Of a DNA stretch of 18,518 nt, positions 6,162-13,395 are shown in pieces. Numbering within the stretch: position 1 is the stretch's first letter; each line of letters starts with the position of its first letter. A model generated the notes under the pieces. That model had not been told where the DNA came from, did not search any database, and saw only the letters and a list, made by a program, of their open reading frames with translations. Where the stretch lies: the NCBI GenBank assembly GCA_903937225.1, contig CAIZYO010000067.1:1-18518 (forward strand), given 5' to 3'. The position numbers were made by a program, and so were the translations under genes. The DNA comes from an uncultured Chloroflexota bacterium. GTDB taxonomy: Bacteria; Chloroflexota; Limnocylindria; Limnocylindrales; Limnocylindraceae.

Positions 6162-7870
6162 GGAGTGTCCAGCCCCGATGCCTCCTGCACTACCTGTCCA
6201 TCAATGGCGATCTCAACACTTCGTCGCTGAACCTCAAGCCACACAAAGTAGCCGTTCGCGGTGAGCGTCTCCAACTGATCTGCCGTAAGCGTCTTTGTTT
6301 CGATCGCGTCAACCTTCACGATGACCAGGCTCTCTCCGAGTGCAGAGGCACCACTGACCTCCCCTGCGCCAAGTCGCCAGATGATGTCGCTCAGGTCTGG
6401 ATTGATTGAGTAGCGCGCGACGAATCCGGCGTTGGATACCTCAACCCCTTCAAAGTCAACGGTGAGCTCTTTTGCTGTGGCAAGGAAATCTGTCGCGGAC
6501 TTGAGCGTCTCTGCAAGTGCTTCGAACTGCAGCTTGATGCCTGTTCGCTTCCCCGCAAATTGGATGATGTGAAACCCATACTCAGTCTCAACCACGTCAA
6601 GGATGGCGCCATCCTGTAGGTCGGGCTTCCACACAGCGTCATCAAATGCCTTTGTATACGTTCCCTGAATTGCCCAATCGAGTAGCCCACCATCTGCGGC
6701 GGACGTCTCGTCATCGCTCTCCTCTGCAAGGGTGGTGAATTTCACACTCCCTGCACGAAGCTCTGCCAGCGCCGCGTCCGCCTCTGCCTTTGCCGCTGCC
6801 CATGCAGGATCGGCGGGATCAAGGCTTGCAGCTGCCTGCGCATCATCGTTCGGGCTGTACAGGATGTGTCTGACGCGAACTTCGTCTGCCTCACCTCCGC
6901 TTGTAGAGACTGGAACGGTGACGTAGCTGACGTCACGTAGTTCCTGGGGGCCAGTGGTCAGTTCTTTGGTGATCACTACCCCAAGTGCGTCGCGGAGCGC
7001 GCGCTCTCCCACCATTTCGCGATACAGCGCCAGGTTGATCTCCGCGTCTGCCGCACGCTTGTTGAAATCGAGGTCGTCTGTACCAGCCCGAATCTGATCT
7101 ACATAGAAGATCACATACTGGTCGTTTGATCGAAGAATTGCCCCGGTTGGTCCGGGGGCGGCGAGATCCCACGCTGCCGCATAGCCAAGGTCATCAAGCG
7201 GATCCTCATCCTTGCTGCTCCACCCAATCCGACCACCCTCCTCAGCGAATGAGTCTGTTGAATCGCGCTTTGCGAGGTCGGAGAACGTTGCGCCAGCTTC
7301 AAGCTCTTGCAGGATACGTTCCGCCTTCGCCTTTGCAGCCGCTTCGGCGTTTCCGTTCTCCGATGGGGTGAAATCAATCGTGATGCGACGAAGGAGTCGC
7401 AGCTCAGGGAGCGAGGTTTCAGCCTTCCAGGCCTCATCAATGACCGACGCTTCCACGAGAACCTCTCGCTCTTCCGCAATCTGCGCAATGAGCAGCGCGT
7501 CGATCGCCTCGCTAGTCAACTGATTGTTGATTTCATCAACTTGAGCCTGAAGGGCCTCTAGTTGTGCGTTCCCCGCTTCGCTGGATAGCGTCCCTGCGGA
7601 GACTCGTGCGCGAATACGCTGTTGTTCGAGACCAAGTCGAAAGAGTGTGATCTCACCTCGGGCACGGAGATCACTCACGTTGATGGAGCGGCCGTTGACC
7701 GTTACTGCCGGTGCAAGGTTGTCCGACCACCAGCCGTAGGCCGTCACAGAGACAAGTAGGAGTGCGGAAAGGCTGATCGCGACGAGGAATGCAACATTCG
7801 TTAGGACTGATTTGTCAGATGCCTCATACCACGCAGCAATTCGTGCGCGGATCTGCTGGAAAAATCTCAT
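6158..7870 (-). CDS. membrane-anchored parvulin-type peptidyl-prolyl isomerase (SurA/PrsA-like)
   Basis: This 570-residue foldase acts outside the membrane. A cytoplasmic start (MRFFQQIRARIAAWYE) leads to one transmembrane helix (about 21-46), then a SurA-N-like helical region that follows VTVNGRSINVSDL. A first parvulin domain (about 158-263) includes GATFSDLAKRDSTDSF and GGRIGW. A second (about 330-441) includes VRVRHILYS, DGGLLDW and YGFHIIQFAG. The second matches the catalytic parvulin pattern better. The C-terminal 130 residues look like a further, degenerate chaperone region. The ATG at 7870 is chosen because AAGGAG (7880-7885) lies nine bases upstream. An in-frame start at 7981 would add 37 atypical residues and overlap the divergent permease gene. 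It heads the operon with mazG, rph and rdgB. Confidence 0.88.
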   Translation of the reverse strand: MRFFQQIRARIAAWYEASDKSVLTNVAFLVAISLSALLLVSVTAYGWWSDNLAPAVTVNGRSINVSDLRARGEITLFRLGLEQQRIRARVSAGTLSSEAGNAQLEALQAQVDEINNQLTSEAIDALLIAQIAEEREVLVEASVIDEAWKAETSLPELRLLRRITIDFTPSENGNAEAAAKAKAERILQELEAGATFSDLAKRDSTDSFAEEGGRIGWSSKDEDPLDDLGYAAAWDLAAPGPTGAILRSNDQYVIFYVDQIRAGTDDLDFNKRAADAEINLALYREMVGERALRDALGVVITKELTTGPQELRDVSYVTVPVSTSGGEADEVRVRHILYSPNDDAQAAASLDPADPAWAAAKAEADAALAELRAGSVKFTTLAEESDDETSAADGGLLDWAIQGTYTKAFDDAVWKPDLQDGAILDVVETEYGFHIIQFAGKRTGIKLQFEALAETLKSATDFLATAKELTVDFEGVEVSNAGFVARYSINPDLSDIIWRLGAGEVSGASALGESLVIVKVDAIETKTLTADQLETLTANGYFVWLEVQRRSVEIAIDGQVVQEASGLDTP

Positions 7871-7931
7871 GAACTTCGACTCCTTGTCTCGACTATTCGG
7901 TGCATGTAGCCACCCTTGGCTTCTCGGGGAG

Positions 7932-7937
7932 AGTATA
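7932..7937 (-). promoter_or_regulatory. possible -10 element for the foldase-mazG-rph-rdgB operon
   Basis: TATACT on the minus strand is one base from the -10 consensus. It would give a leader of roughly 55 bases before the ATG at 7870. It lies in the 93-base divergent gap before the permease gene. No convincing -35 hexamer is seen, so the call is tentative. Confidence 0.3.
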
Positions 7938-7963
7938 GGGGCAAGTGCTATGGTAAGCGCGCC

Positions 7964-8818
7964 ATGGCAAGTTCTTCGCACCGCCTCACCGTCGGTCGCC
8001 CCGCGCTCGGCCCCGTCGGGACGATTCGCGAAACCATTAAGAGTGTCGTCCAGCGCCGGCGCCTCCTCCTCTATCTCACGATTGCACGTGTTCGGAAGGA
8101 CGGCGGCAACACCATCATCGGCAACTTCTGGCTCATCCTTGACCCGGCCCTGCAGCTTGTCATCTACTACTTCCTTGTGGGAATTGTCTTCAATCGACCT
8201 CAGCCAGACTTCCCCCTCTTCCTTTTTGCCGCAATCTTGCCGTGGCGCTGGTTCACTACTGCGCTCTCCTCTGCAACGGAATCAATTCGAGCTCGCAACA
8301 AGGTGATGCGGCAGATTGCGTTTCCACAGATCGTGCTTCCGCTTTCTGCGATTGCGGCAAGTGGAACTGGTTTCCTGTTCGGGCTCATCCCACTCTTCTC
8401 GCTCTACCTCGTCTACACGGACCGCCTGACCATCTGGGTCACCGCCTTGCCACTTGTGGCAGCAGTACAGATCCTTTGGACACTCCCGTTTGCCATCCTA
8501 TTCAGCGCGATCAGCGTGTTCGTTCGCGATATTGGGAATTTCCTCCGACACGCGCTGCGACTGCTCTTCTATGTTTCGCCAGCGCTCTTCAGCTATGAGC
8601 GTATTGAGGGAATTCTCGGACCAAATCCGCCCGCTCACCTGCTGCTTGACCTGAATCCAATGGCACACATTCTCACGGCGTACCGCAATATTCTCTATGA
8701 GGGTCGCGCTGCCGATTGGGGTGTGCTGCTAATCGTTGCGTTAGCGTCAATTCCATTCACGATCTTCAGCATCTATCTCTTCAGGCGATTGGCGCCATCG
8801 TTTGTGAAGGTGCTATGA
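7964..8818 (+). CDS. wzm: ABC-2 type polysaccharide/polyol export permease (Wzm/TagG-like)
   Basis: This 284-residue integral membrane protein has about six hydrophobic segments. The cytoplasmic N-terminal region KDGGNTIIGNFWLILDPALQ matches the family's conserved stretch before helix 1. Other typical elements are LFAAILPWRWF, ARNKVMRQIAFPQIVLPL, VFVRDIGNFLRHALRLLFYVSPALF and DLNPMAHILTAYRNILYEG. Such permeases move lipid-linked O-antigen, teichoic acid or other glycans across the membrane, powered by the partner ATPase encoded next. I chose the ATG at 7964; an in-frame TTG at 7916 would add 16 residues that look like leader sequence. The stop overlaps the ATPase start as ATGA. The substrate is unknown because no glycosyltransferases lie nearby. 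Confidence 0.9.
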   Translation: MASSSHRLTVGRPALGPVGTIRETIKSVVQRRRLLLYLTIARVRKDGGNTIIGNFWLILDPALQLVIYYFLVGIVFNRPQPDFPLFLFAAILPWRWFTTALSSATESIRARNKVMRQIAFPQIVLPLSAIAASGTGFLFGLIPLFSLYLVYTDRLTIWVTALPLVAAVQILWTLPFAILFSAISVFVRDIGNFLRHALRLLFYVSPALFSYERIEGILGPNPPAHLLLDLNPMAHILTAYRNILYEGRAADWGVLLIVALASIPFTIFSIYLFRRLAPSFVKVL

Positions 8819-9639
8819 CCGAGAAGCACCGTGCTCCAATTTCACTGAAGAACGTTGGCGTCTGCTACAACATGCGGCTCAGTCGCAAGCGTGGCCTGCG
8901 CAAGACGATCGCAAAAGGTGCGCGCCTTGATGCGCAAGGAAAATTTTGGGCTCTCAGAGGGATCACGCTTGAGGTGCAAGAAGGGGAGATCCTCGGCGTC
9001 GTTGGAGCGAACGGTGCCGGGAAGAGCACCCTCCTTGCAACGCTTGCTGGCATCTTGACGCCAGACGCAGGGAGTATTGCGGTCTACGGTTCAATCGCCA
9101 CACTCCTGCAGCTCGGGGCAGGGTTTGACGACGAGCTGAACGCTGAGGAGAACATCCTTTTAGTTGGTGCCTTCCTCGGAATCCCAGGCTCGGTCATGAA
9201 GAAGAAGATCCCAGCGATCTTGGAGTTTGCCGACATCGGTGATTTTTCACGCTCTGAGGTTCGGACCTATAGCTCAGGGATGCGGGCGAGGCTCGGCTTT
9301 GCCGTTGCAACCGCCGTCAATCCAGATGTACTTCTTGTTGACGAAGTGCTCTCTACAGGGGATGCAACGTTTCGCGAAAAGGCGAGGCGGCGAATTCTCG
9401 ATCTGATGAAGCACGCCCGTGCCGTCGTCTACGTGACGCACGACCTTGAATCCGCCAAGGAGATCTGCAATCGCGCCATCGAAATGGAAGATGGAAAGAT
9501 CATTGCAGACGGCCCGGCGCGCAAGATCATCACCGCCTATGAGAGGAAGATGCGCACCCGTGGAGGCCCACACGCCTCAGCAGCTTCGCCAAAACGGACG
9601 CAGAGCACGCCGTTACGGCGCCGTGCTCGGAAGGGGTAG
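8815..9639 (+). CDS. wzt: ABC transporter ATPase for polysaccharide export (Wzt/TagH-like)
   Basis: This 274-residue nucleotide-binding subunit works with the preceding permease. Its N-terminus has the family insertion between strands (YNMRLSRKRGLRK, then FWALRGITLEV). Walker A is GANGAGKST (64-72), then YGSIATLLQLGAGFDDELN (91-109), the signature YSSGMRARLGFA (152-163), Walker B DVLLVDEVLSTGD (171-183), and the switch histidine in YVTHD (206-210). The DEVLxxGD form is typical of Wzt/TagH. It has no C-terminal carbohydrate-binding domain like that of E. coli O9a Wzt, only a basic tail rich in Arg, Ser and Thr. The ATG at 8815 overlaps the permease stop; an open frame upstream from 8716 lies inside the permease gene and is not used. 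Its last 27 bases overlap the convergent mreC gene. Confidence 0.93.
   Translation: MTEKHRAPISLKNVGVCYNMRLSRKRGLRKTIAKGARLDAQGKFWALRGITLEVQEGEILGVVGANGAGKSTLLATLAGILTPDAGSIAVYGSIATLLQLGAGFDDELNAEENILLVGAFLGIPGSVMKKKIPAILEFADIGDFSRSEVRTYSSGMRARLGFAVATAVNPDVLLVDEVLSTGDATFREKARRRILDLMKHARAVVYVTHDLESAKEICNRAIEMEDGKIIADGPARKIITAYERKMRTRGGPHASAASPKRTQSTPLRRRARKG
9603..9628. terminator. inverted repeat in the overlapping 3' ends of wzt and mreC
   Basis: GAGCAC (9603-9608) pairs with GTGCTC (9623-9628), and GCCG (9609-9612) pairs with CGGC (9616-9619) around a TTA loop, leaving a 3-base bulge. The mreC stop codon forms the loop. The position at the junction of two convergent transcripts suits a bidirectional terminator, but no T-tract follows on either strand. 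Confidence 0.4.
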
Positions 9640-10500
9640 CCCGCCGCGGTAGTTCAGGATCACCAGCAGCGTGCGTGCCGCATCAAGTTCAAGGATTGAC
9701 TCCACTTCGGCATTCTTGATGACGGTACCCGCCTGATCACTCAACGTCACCACCCGACCAATTGAGAGTCCGCGAGGGAATGCAGAGCGCAGCGTCTGGC
9801 TCAGCTCAATACCGGAGGTGGTCACCTCTGCACCAATCGGCACTTCGCGCAGTGAGTCAATGTCCTCAAAAGCGAGCGGGTTTGCGCCACGACCCTTGAT
9901 GAGTCCAATGGCACCCGTGCTCGCGATCTCGGCGGTCACGGAGAATTCCGGGTCGCTCATCAAGCGCACCTGTGCGCTCGCATCACTCACCTCAATGACA
10001 CGCCCCGCGAGCGTGTTCCCCGCGCCAATGACCACGTCGCCAACCTGGATGCCGTCGCGGGCGCCGCGATCGATGACCACCAAGCGACGGCCAATCTCAA
10101 AGTCGCGCGCAACCACCTGCACCGCCACGCTGGAGAAGCGAATCGTGGAGCGAAGGTCGAGCACCGCCTGTAGTTCGGTGATCTCACGCTCCAGACTCGC
10201 CACGCGCGACGCGGATGCGACCGCCTCATCTCGCTCTGCGATCGTGAGGGCGAGGCGGGCGCGGAGCTCCTGCACATCGGCGGCAACCGCGCCAACCGTT
10301 GCAAGACCACGGCCAATCCCAGCGAGCGGCTCAGTGACAAACCTCAGCGGCCCAGCGAGCACGTCACGCAGCGCCTTGCTCGGCGCACTCCCTGAGGTGA
10401 CCAGTGCGATCAGCGTGAGCACAACGAGAAGTGTGCTCGAACGCCCGCCAATGGAGATCTCCTTACGAGCGCCCGTGCGGAGTCGAGAGCGAAAGAGCAC
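9613..10500 (-). CDS. mreC: rod-shape determining protein MreC
   Basis: This 295-residue elongasome protein anchors to the membrane and links MreB to the peptidoglycan machinery outside. It has a basic N-terminus, one transmembrane helix (about 23-38), a coiled-coil region (about 75-115, ELRARLALTIAERDEA and LEREITELQAVLDL), then two beta-rich domains. Conserved elements are VVARDFEIGRRLVVIDRGARDGIQVGD (in pieces: RLVVIDRGARDGIQ), VVIGAGNTLAGRVIEV, VRLMSDPEFSV, GLIKGRG and the late VTTSGIE. The GTG at 10500 lies nine bases after the mreB stop and lacks a strong ribosome site. No mreD or PBP2 gene follows; the next gene is the convergent wzt, which overlaps the end by 27 bases. Confidence 0.94.
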   Translation of the reverse strand: MLFRSRLRTGARKEISIGGRSSTLLVVLTLIALVTSGSAPSKALRDVLAGPLRFVTEPLAGIGRGLATVGAVAADVQELRARLALTIAERDEAVASASRVASLEREITELQAVLDLRSTIRFSSVAVQVVARDFEIGRRLVVIDRGARDGIQVGDVVIGAGNTLAGRVIEVSDASAQVRLMSDPEFSVTAEIASTGAIGLIKGRGANPLAFEDIDSLREVPIGAEVTTSGIELSQTLRSAFPRGLSIGRVVTLSDQAGTVIKNAEVESILELDAARTLLVILNYRGGLPLPSTAP

Positions 10501-10509
10501 GCTGCGCCG

Positions 10510-11562
10510 TTATCGAAGCGGTCGCTGGTAGGTCTCTGGTACCAGGAGCTTCTCGAGAGTATCCACTTCCTGCAGAATTATTCCAGTGCCGCGGACCACA
10601 CAGGTGAGTGGGTCGTCTGCAATGCGCACGGGCATGTTGGTCTCCGCCGCAAGGCGAACCTCAATGCCGAGCAGGAGCGCGCCACCACCGGCGAGCACAA
10701 TCCCTTGATCCATGATGTCGGCCACCAACTCGGGCGGCGTCTCTTCAATTGTGTCGCGAACCGCGTTGATGATCTCCACGAGCGACGGCTCGATCGCTTC
10801 GCGGATCTGTGGCGCCGTCACTTCAACGGAGCGTGGGAGACCGGTGAGGAGATCGCGGCCGCGCAGTGTGATGCGCTGTGCGTCCCACTCGCCAGAGTGC
10901 GCGGATCCGATCGCCATCTTGATATCTTCCGCGGTGCGCTCGCCAAGCAGCATGTTGTACTTGCGACGCGCGTAGGCAACGATGTTCTCATCCATCTCGT
11001 CACCAGCAATGCGGATGCTGCGCGCGGTGACGATGCCGCCCAAGCTCGTGACCGCAACCTCTGTGGTGCCGCCACCAATGTCAACGATCATGCTTCCTGA
11101 TGGTTCGGCCACGGCGAGCCCTGCGCCGATCGCCGCCGCCATTGGCTCTTCAACGAGGCGCACCCAGCGCGCGCCTGCCTTGAGCGCCGCGTCGCGCACG
11201 GCGCGCTTCTCCACTTCCGTCACGCCCGAGGGGATTCCAATGATCATGCGCGGTCGCGCGGCGAGCCATCCACCAGAGTGCACCTTGCGCACATAGTGGC
11301 TAATCATCTGTTCGGTCACCGCAGCGTCGGAGATCACGCCGTCACGGAGTGGGCGGATGGCCACAATGTTGGCTGGGGTCCGTCCGAGCATGCGCTTCGC
11401 CTCTGCGCCAATCGCGAGCACCTTCCTTGACTTTGTCTCAACGGCTACGACTGACGGCTCGCTGATCACGATCCCCTTTCCGTGCACATGGACGAGCGTG
11501 TTGGCCGTGCCGAGGTCAATCCCGACGTCGTTGGAGAAGAGGCTGTACAGGCGGTTGAGCAT
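10510..11562 (-). CDS. mreB: rod-shape determining protein MreB (actin homologue)
   Basis: This 350-residue cytoplasmic actin-like filament protein guides lateral wall synthesis. Visible features are the phosphate-1 loop GIDLGTANTLV (14-24), RPLRDGVISD, IGIPSGVTEVEKRAVRDA, EEPMAAAIGAGL, the phosphate-2 loop IVDIGGGTTEVAV, AGDEMDENIVAYARRKYN, GERTAEDIK, the adenosine motif IVLAGGGALL, and DPLTCVVRGTG near the end. The length is typical. It starts 27 bases after the radC stop and is followed after nine bases by mreC, so the three are probably co-transcribed. The ribosome site upstream of the ATG at 11562 is weak. Confidence 0.97.
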   Translation of the reverse strand: MLNRLYSLFSNDVGIDLGTANTLVHVHGKGIVISEPSVVAVETKSRKVLAIGAEAKRMLGRTPANIVAIRPLRDGVISDAAVTEQMISHYVRKVHSGGWLAARPRMIIGIPSGVTEVEKRAVRDAALKAGARWVRLVEEPMAAAIGAGLAVAEPSGSMIVDIGGGTTEVAVTSLGGIVTARSIRIAGDEMDENIVAYARRKYNMLLGERTAEDIKMAIGSAHSGEWDAQRITLRGRDLLTGLPRSVEVTAPQIREAIEPSLVEIINAVRDTIEETPPELVADIMDQGIVLAGGGALLLGIEVRLAAETNMPVRIADDPLTCVVRGTGIILQEVDTLEKLLVPETYQRPLR

Positions 11563-11589
11563 TTCGCGATGGTAGCACCCACCCCTGCG

Positions 11590-12270
11590 CTATTCGGGGA
11601 GACCACCCGCCGCCCAGACGCTCGGGCGCTGGGAGCGGATGCTGCTCCATCGGCCGTGCCCAATCACCAGATGGTCAAGGAGTTCTAGGTCGAGGAGGCG
11701 AGCCGCCGCCACGACCTCCGCCGTCAGGCGCACATCCTCTTCCGAGGGTTCCGGATCTCCACTGGGATGATTGTGCACCAGCGCAAAGCCAACGCCACCG
11801 AGATCCAAGACGGGGCGGAGCAGCTCAGCAATGCGAACGCTCGTCCCTGTTGCCGTCCCCACGTACACCTGACGCAGAGCAAGGAGACCATTTCGCCCGT
11901 CCACCACCGCCACGTGCAGCTCTTCGTGATCTCGCCGCGCCAGGAGTGGCATCGCGAGCGCCGCAAGGTCGGCGGGCGATTGCACGCGCTGTCGCGCGAG
12001 TGGCCACCACGTCGTTGCGGTTGCAAGCGCCTCCATCACGCGGCTGACGCGGTCGGCATCACTCGCGGAGATTCCAGCGCGCGTCAGGCGGGCGCCGATC
12101 TGTGCGCTAAAGAGGAGCGTGCACTCGCCCGCGAGCGCGTCGTGGAGACGATCAGCGAGACCAGGAACACCTGCGAGCGTCTCAATCGCAGTGAGGAGCG
12201 TGCGGTCATGGGCCGAAGTGTCTGATGGACCTGGCGCGTCGCGTTCGGTTCGACGTTCTGCGATTGTCAT
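11590..12270 (-). CDS. radC: RadC-family JAMM/MPN domain protein
   Basis: This 226-residue protein has an N-terminal region (about 1-95) where the helix-hairpin-helix-like part expected in RadC has diverged, followed by the RadC JAMM domain. The metal-site signature is intact: ELHVAVVDGRNGLL supplies the glutamate, and ALVHNHPSGDPEPSEEDVRLT supplies both histidines (166, 168) and the aspartate (179). JAMM proteins are zinc hydrolases; the RadC function is unsettled despite the old DNA-repair name. The ATG at 12270 is chosen because GGAGG (12279-12283) lies eight bases upstream. A GTG at 12279 overlaps that site. It sits directly before mreB, a pairing often seen in bacteria. A 148-base leader with strong inverted repeats separates it from the CPBP gene. 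Confidence 0.93.
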   Translation of the reverse strand: MTIAERRTERDAPGPSDTSAHDRTLLTAIETLAGVPGLADRLHDALAGECTLLFSAQIGARLTRAGISASDADRVSRVMEALATATTWWPLARQRVQSPADLAALAMPLLARRDHEELHVAVVDGRNGLLALRQVYVGTATGTSVRIAELLRPVLDLGGVGFALVHNHPSGDPEPSEEDVRLTAEVVAAARLLDLELLDHLVIGHGRWSSIRSQRPSVWAAGGLPE

Positions 12271-12298
12271 GCGCTTCACCTCCGCTTGCTGGTGTCCC

Positions 12299-12331
12299 CG
12301 GCGGTACGGCGAGCCCGCCGTTTTCCCGCCG
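12299..12331. repeat. nested GC-rich inverted repeat in the radC leader
   Basis: The outer arms CGGCGG (12299-12304) and CCGCCG (12326-12331) enclose inner arms ACGGCG (12306-12311) and CGCCGT (12316-12321) around the loop AGCC. On the plus strand the inner hairpin is followed by TTT, so it would look like a terminator for plus-strand transcription. For radC it is a leader structure ending about 29 bases before the ATG. Confidence 0.5.
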
Positions 12332-12358
12332 CACCACCGAAGACTTCACCACTATGTG

Positions 12359-12376
12359 GCGCGCGGTGTAGCGCGC
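12359..12376. repeat. second GC-rich inverted repeat in the radC leader
   Basis: GCGCGC (12359-12364) repeats at 12371-12376 around a GGTGTA spacer. As the unit is self-complementary it can form a 6-bp hairpin. It lies in the gap between the CPBP stop (12419) and radC. Confidence 0.4.
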
Positions 12377-12418
12377 GCGTACGCACGCCTGTGGAGAACC
12401 CTTCGCTGCTGGGCGGTG

Positions 12419-13267
12419 CTAGACCGAGAAGGCGGCGAGAACGAGCAGCGTGTTGTATGCAGCGTGCAGCGTGATCGTTGCGAGGAGCGACTGCCTGCGC
12501 ACCCAGAGCCACCCAAGCGCGATGCCGAGTGGGAGGCGGATCGCGAACGCAACGAGGGCAACAGCGAGCGCGTCAGTAATGCTCTCGCCGCCAATGTTGA
12601 GCGTGTGCGCGAATGCGAAGACGATCGCGGAGAAGAGGATCGCTCGGCGAGCGCCGGATTGACGCCCCCACGCCTGCGTGATCACGCCGCGATAGAGAAT
12701 CTCCTCGCCAATCGGCGCGATGATCGCTGCACTCATTAGATTGAACAGGAGCGCGCTGCTATTGATGGATGGAGGGAGTGGCGACTCTGGCACCGCGCCA
12801 GTGCCTTGAATGAGGAGCGCACTAAAGAGTGCCGCTGCAACAACAATGGGCACCGTGATCGCGAGCCCCCACGCAACATCCCCGAGCGCACCTCCGCGGC
12901 GGTCGGCAACGGGGAGGTTCGGCGAAGTGACCTGGTGCTGGCCGAAGATCGCACGCCAGCTCGCCGCCCCAGTGCCAACAACGGTGAGGGCGACAACAAG
13001 GGTTGTTGCAAGGTTGGTACTGAGCGCAATGCCGAGTGTCGCGACGGCCGGATCGAGCTGCTCAAAGCCACCGAGTGGTGTGGAGAGGAGCAGGAGTGGG
13101 GCTGGGGCGAGGATGGCGAGCGGAAGCACTGACCAGAAAACCGCCAGCGGCCCAGGACCACGCCAACTCCACTCGGGCGTATCTGCACTCCGCTGCAGTG
13201 CCGAAGCACCGTTGAGTCCAATCAGCCCGAGTGAGAGGACGAGGAGCCCAGCACTAAGTGCCACCAC
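12419..13267 (-). CDS. CPBP family intramembrane metalloprotease-like protein (start unresolved)
   Basis: This protein has at least 282 residues, with six or more hydrophobic segments and the CPBP (Abi) motifs. Counted from GTG 13267 these are EEILYRG (188-194, the EExxxR motif), FAFAH (217-221) and HAAYN (268-272, HxxxN). These residues form the active site of Rce1-like glutamate intramembrane proteases. Family roles include CAAX-like processing and bacteriocin self-immunity, and the substrate here is unknown. The frame stays open upstream to 13433 and reads as credible protein: a basic SETRPRPG start, then a hydrophobic stretch that joins the first helix. It contains no ATG, GTG or TTG. An ATA at 13399 overlaps the UPF0182 stop as ATAA. 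GTG 13267 is therefore a conservative start that probably cuts off about 44 residues. Confidence 0.82.
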   Translation of the reverse strand: MVALSAGLLVLSLGLIGLNGASALQRSADTPEWSWRGPGPLAVFWSVLPLAILAPAPLLLLSTPLGGFEQLDPAVATLGIALSTNLATTLVVALTVVGTGAASWRAIFGQHQVTSPNLPVADRRGGALGDVAWGLAITVPIVVAAALFSALLIQGTGAVPESPLPPSINSSALLFNLMSAAIIAPIGEEILYRGVITQAWGRQSGARRAILFSAIVFAFAHTLNIGGESITDALAVALVAFAIRLPLGIALGWLWVRRQSLLATITLHAAYNTLLVLAAFSV

Positions 13268-13395
13268 TCCCGCTCCCGCAAGCGCAGCGAAGAGGAGTGA
13301 ACCGCCGCTGATACTCGCAACAAGTCCGATCCCGTAGAGGGCTGGCGCCTCCCGACCCGCAAGTTGCAGGAGGCCCGGTCGCGGGCGAGTTTCGC

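Noticed and set aside
7871..7981. An N-terminal extension of 37 residues on the foldase
   Set aside because: The internal ATG at 7870 has a good ribosome site and leads directly into a normal membrane anchor; the longer form would overlap the divergent permease gene.
8716..8814. An extended start of the exporter ATPase
   Set aside because: It lies entirely within the permease coding region, while the ATG at 8815 gives the classic 4-base overlap and a normal N-terminus.
9818..10531. A 237-codon plus-strand open frame opposite mreC
   Set aside because: It is antisense to mreC, and its Arg/Ser/Thr-rich, low-complexity translation has no recognisable domain.
11590..12270. radC as a marker of an accessory or phage-derived island
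   Set aside because: RadC-like genes occur in mobile elements, but here the gene sits in tight order with mreB and mreC and matches neighbouring codon use, which indicates the core chromosomal copy.
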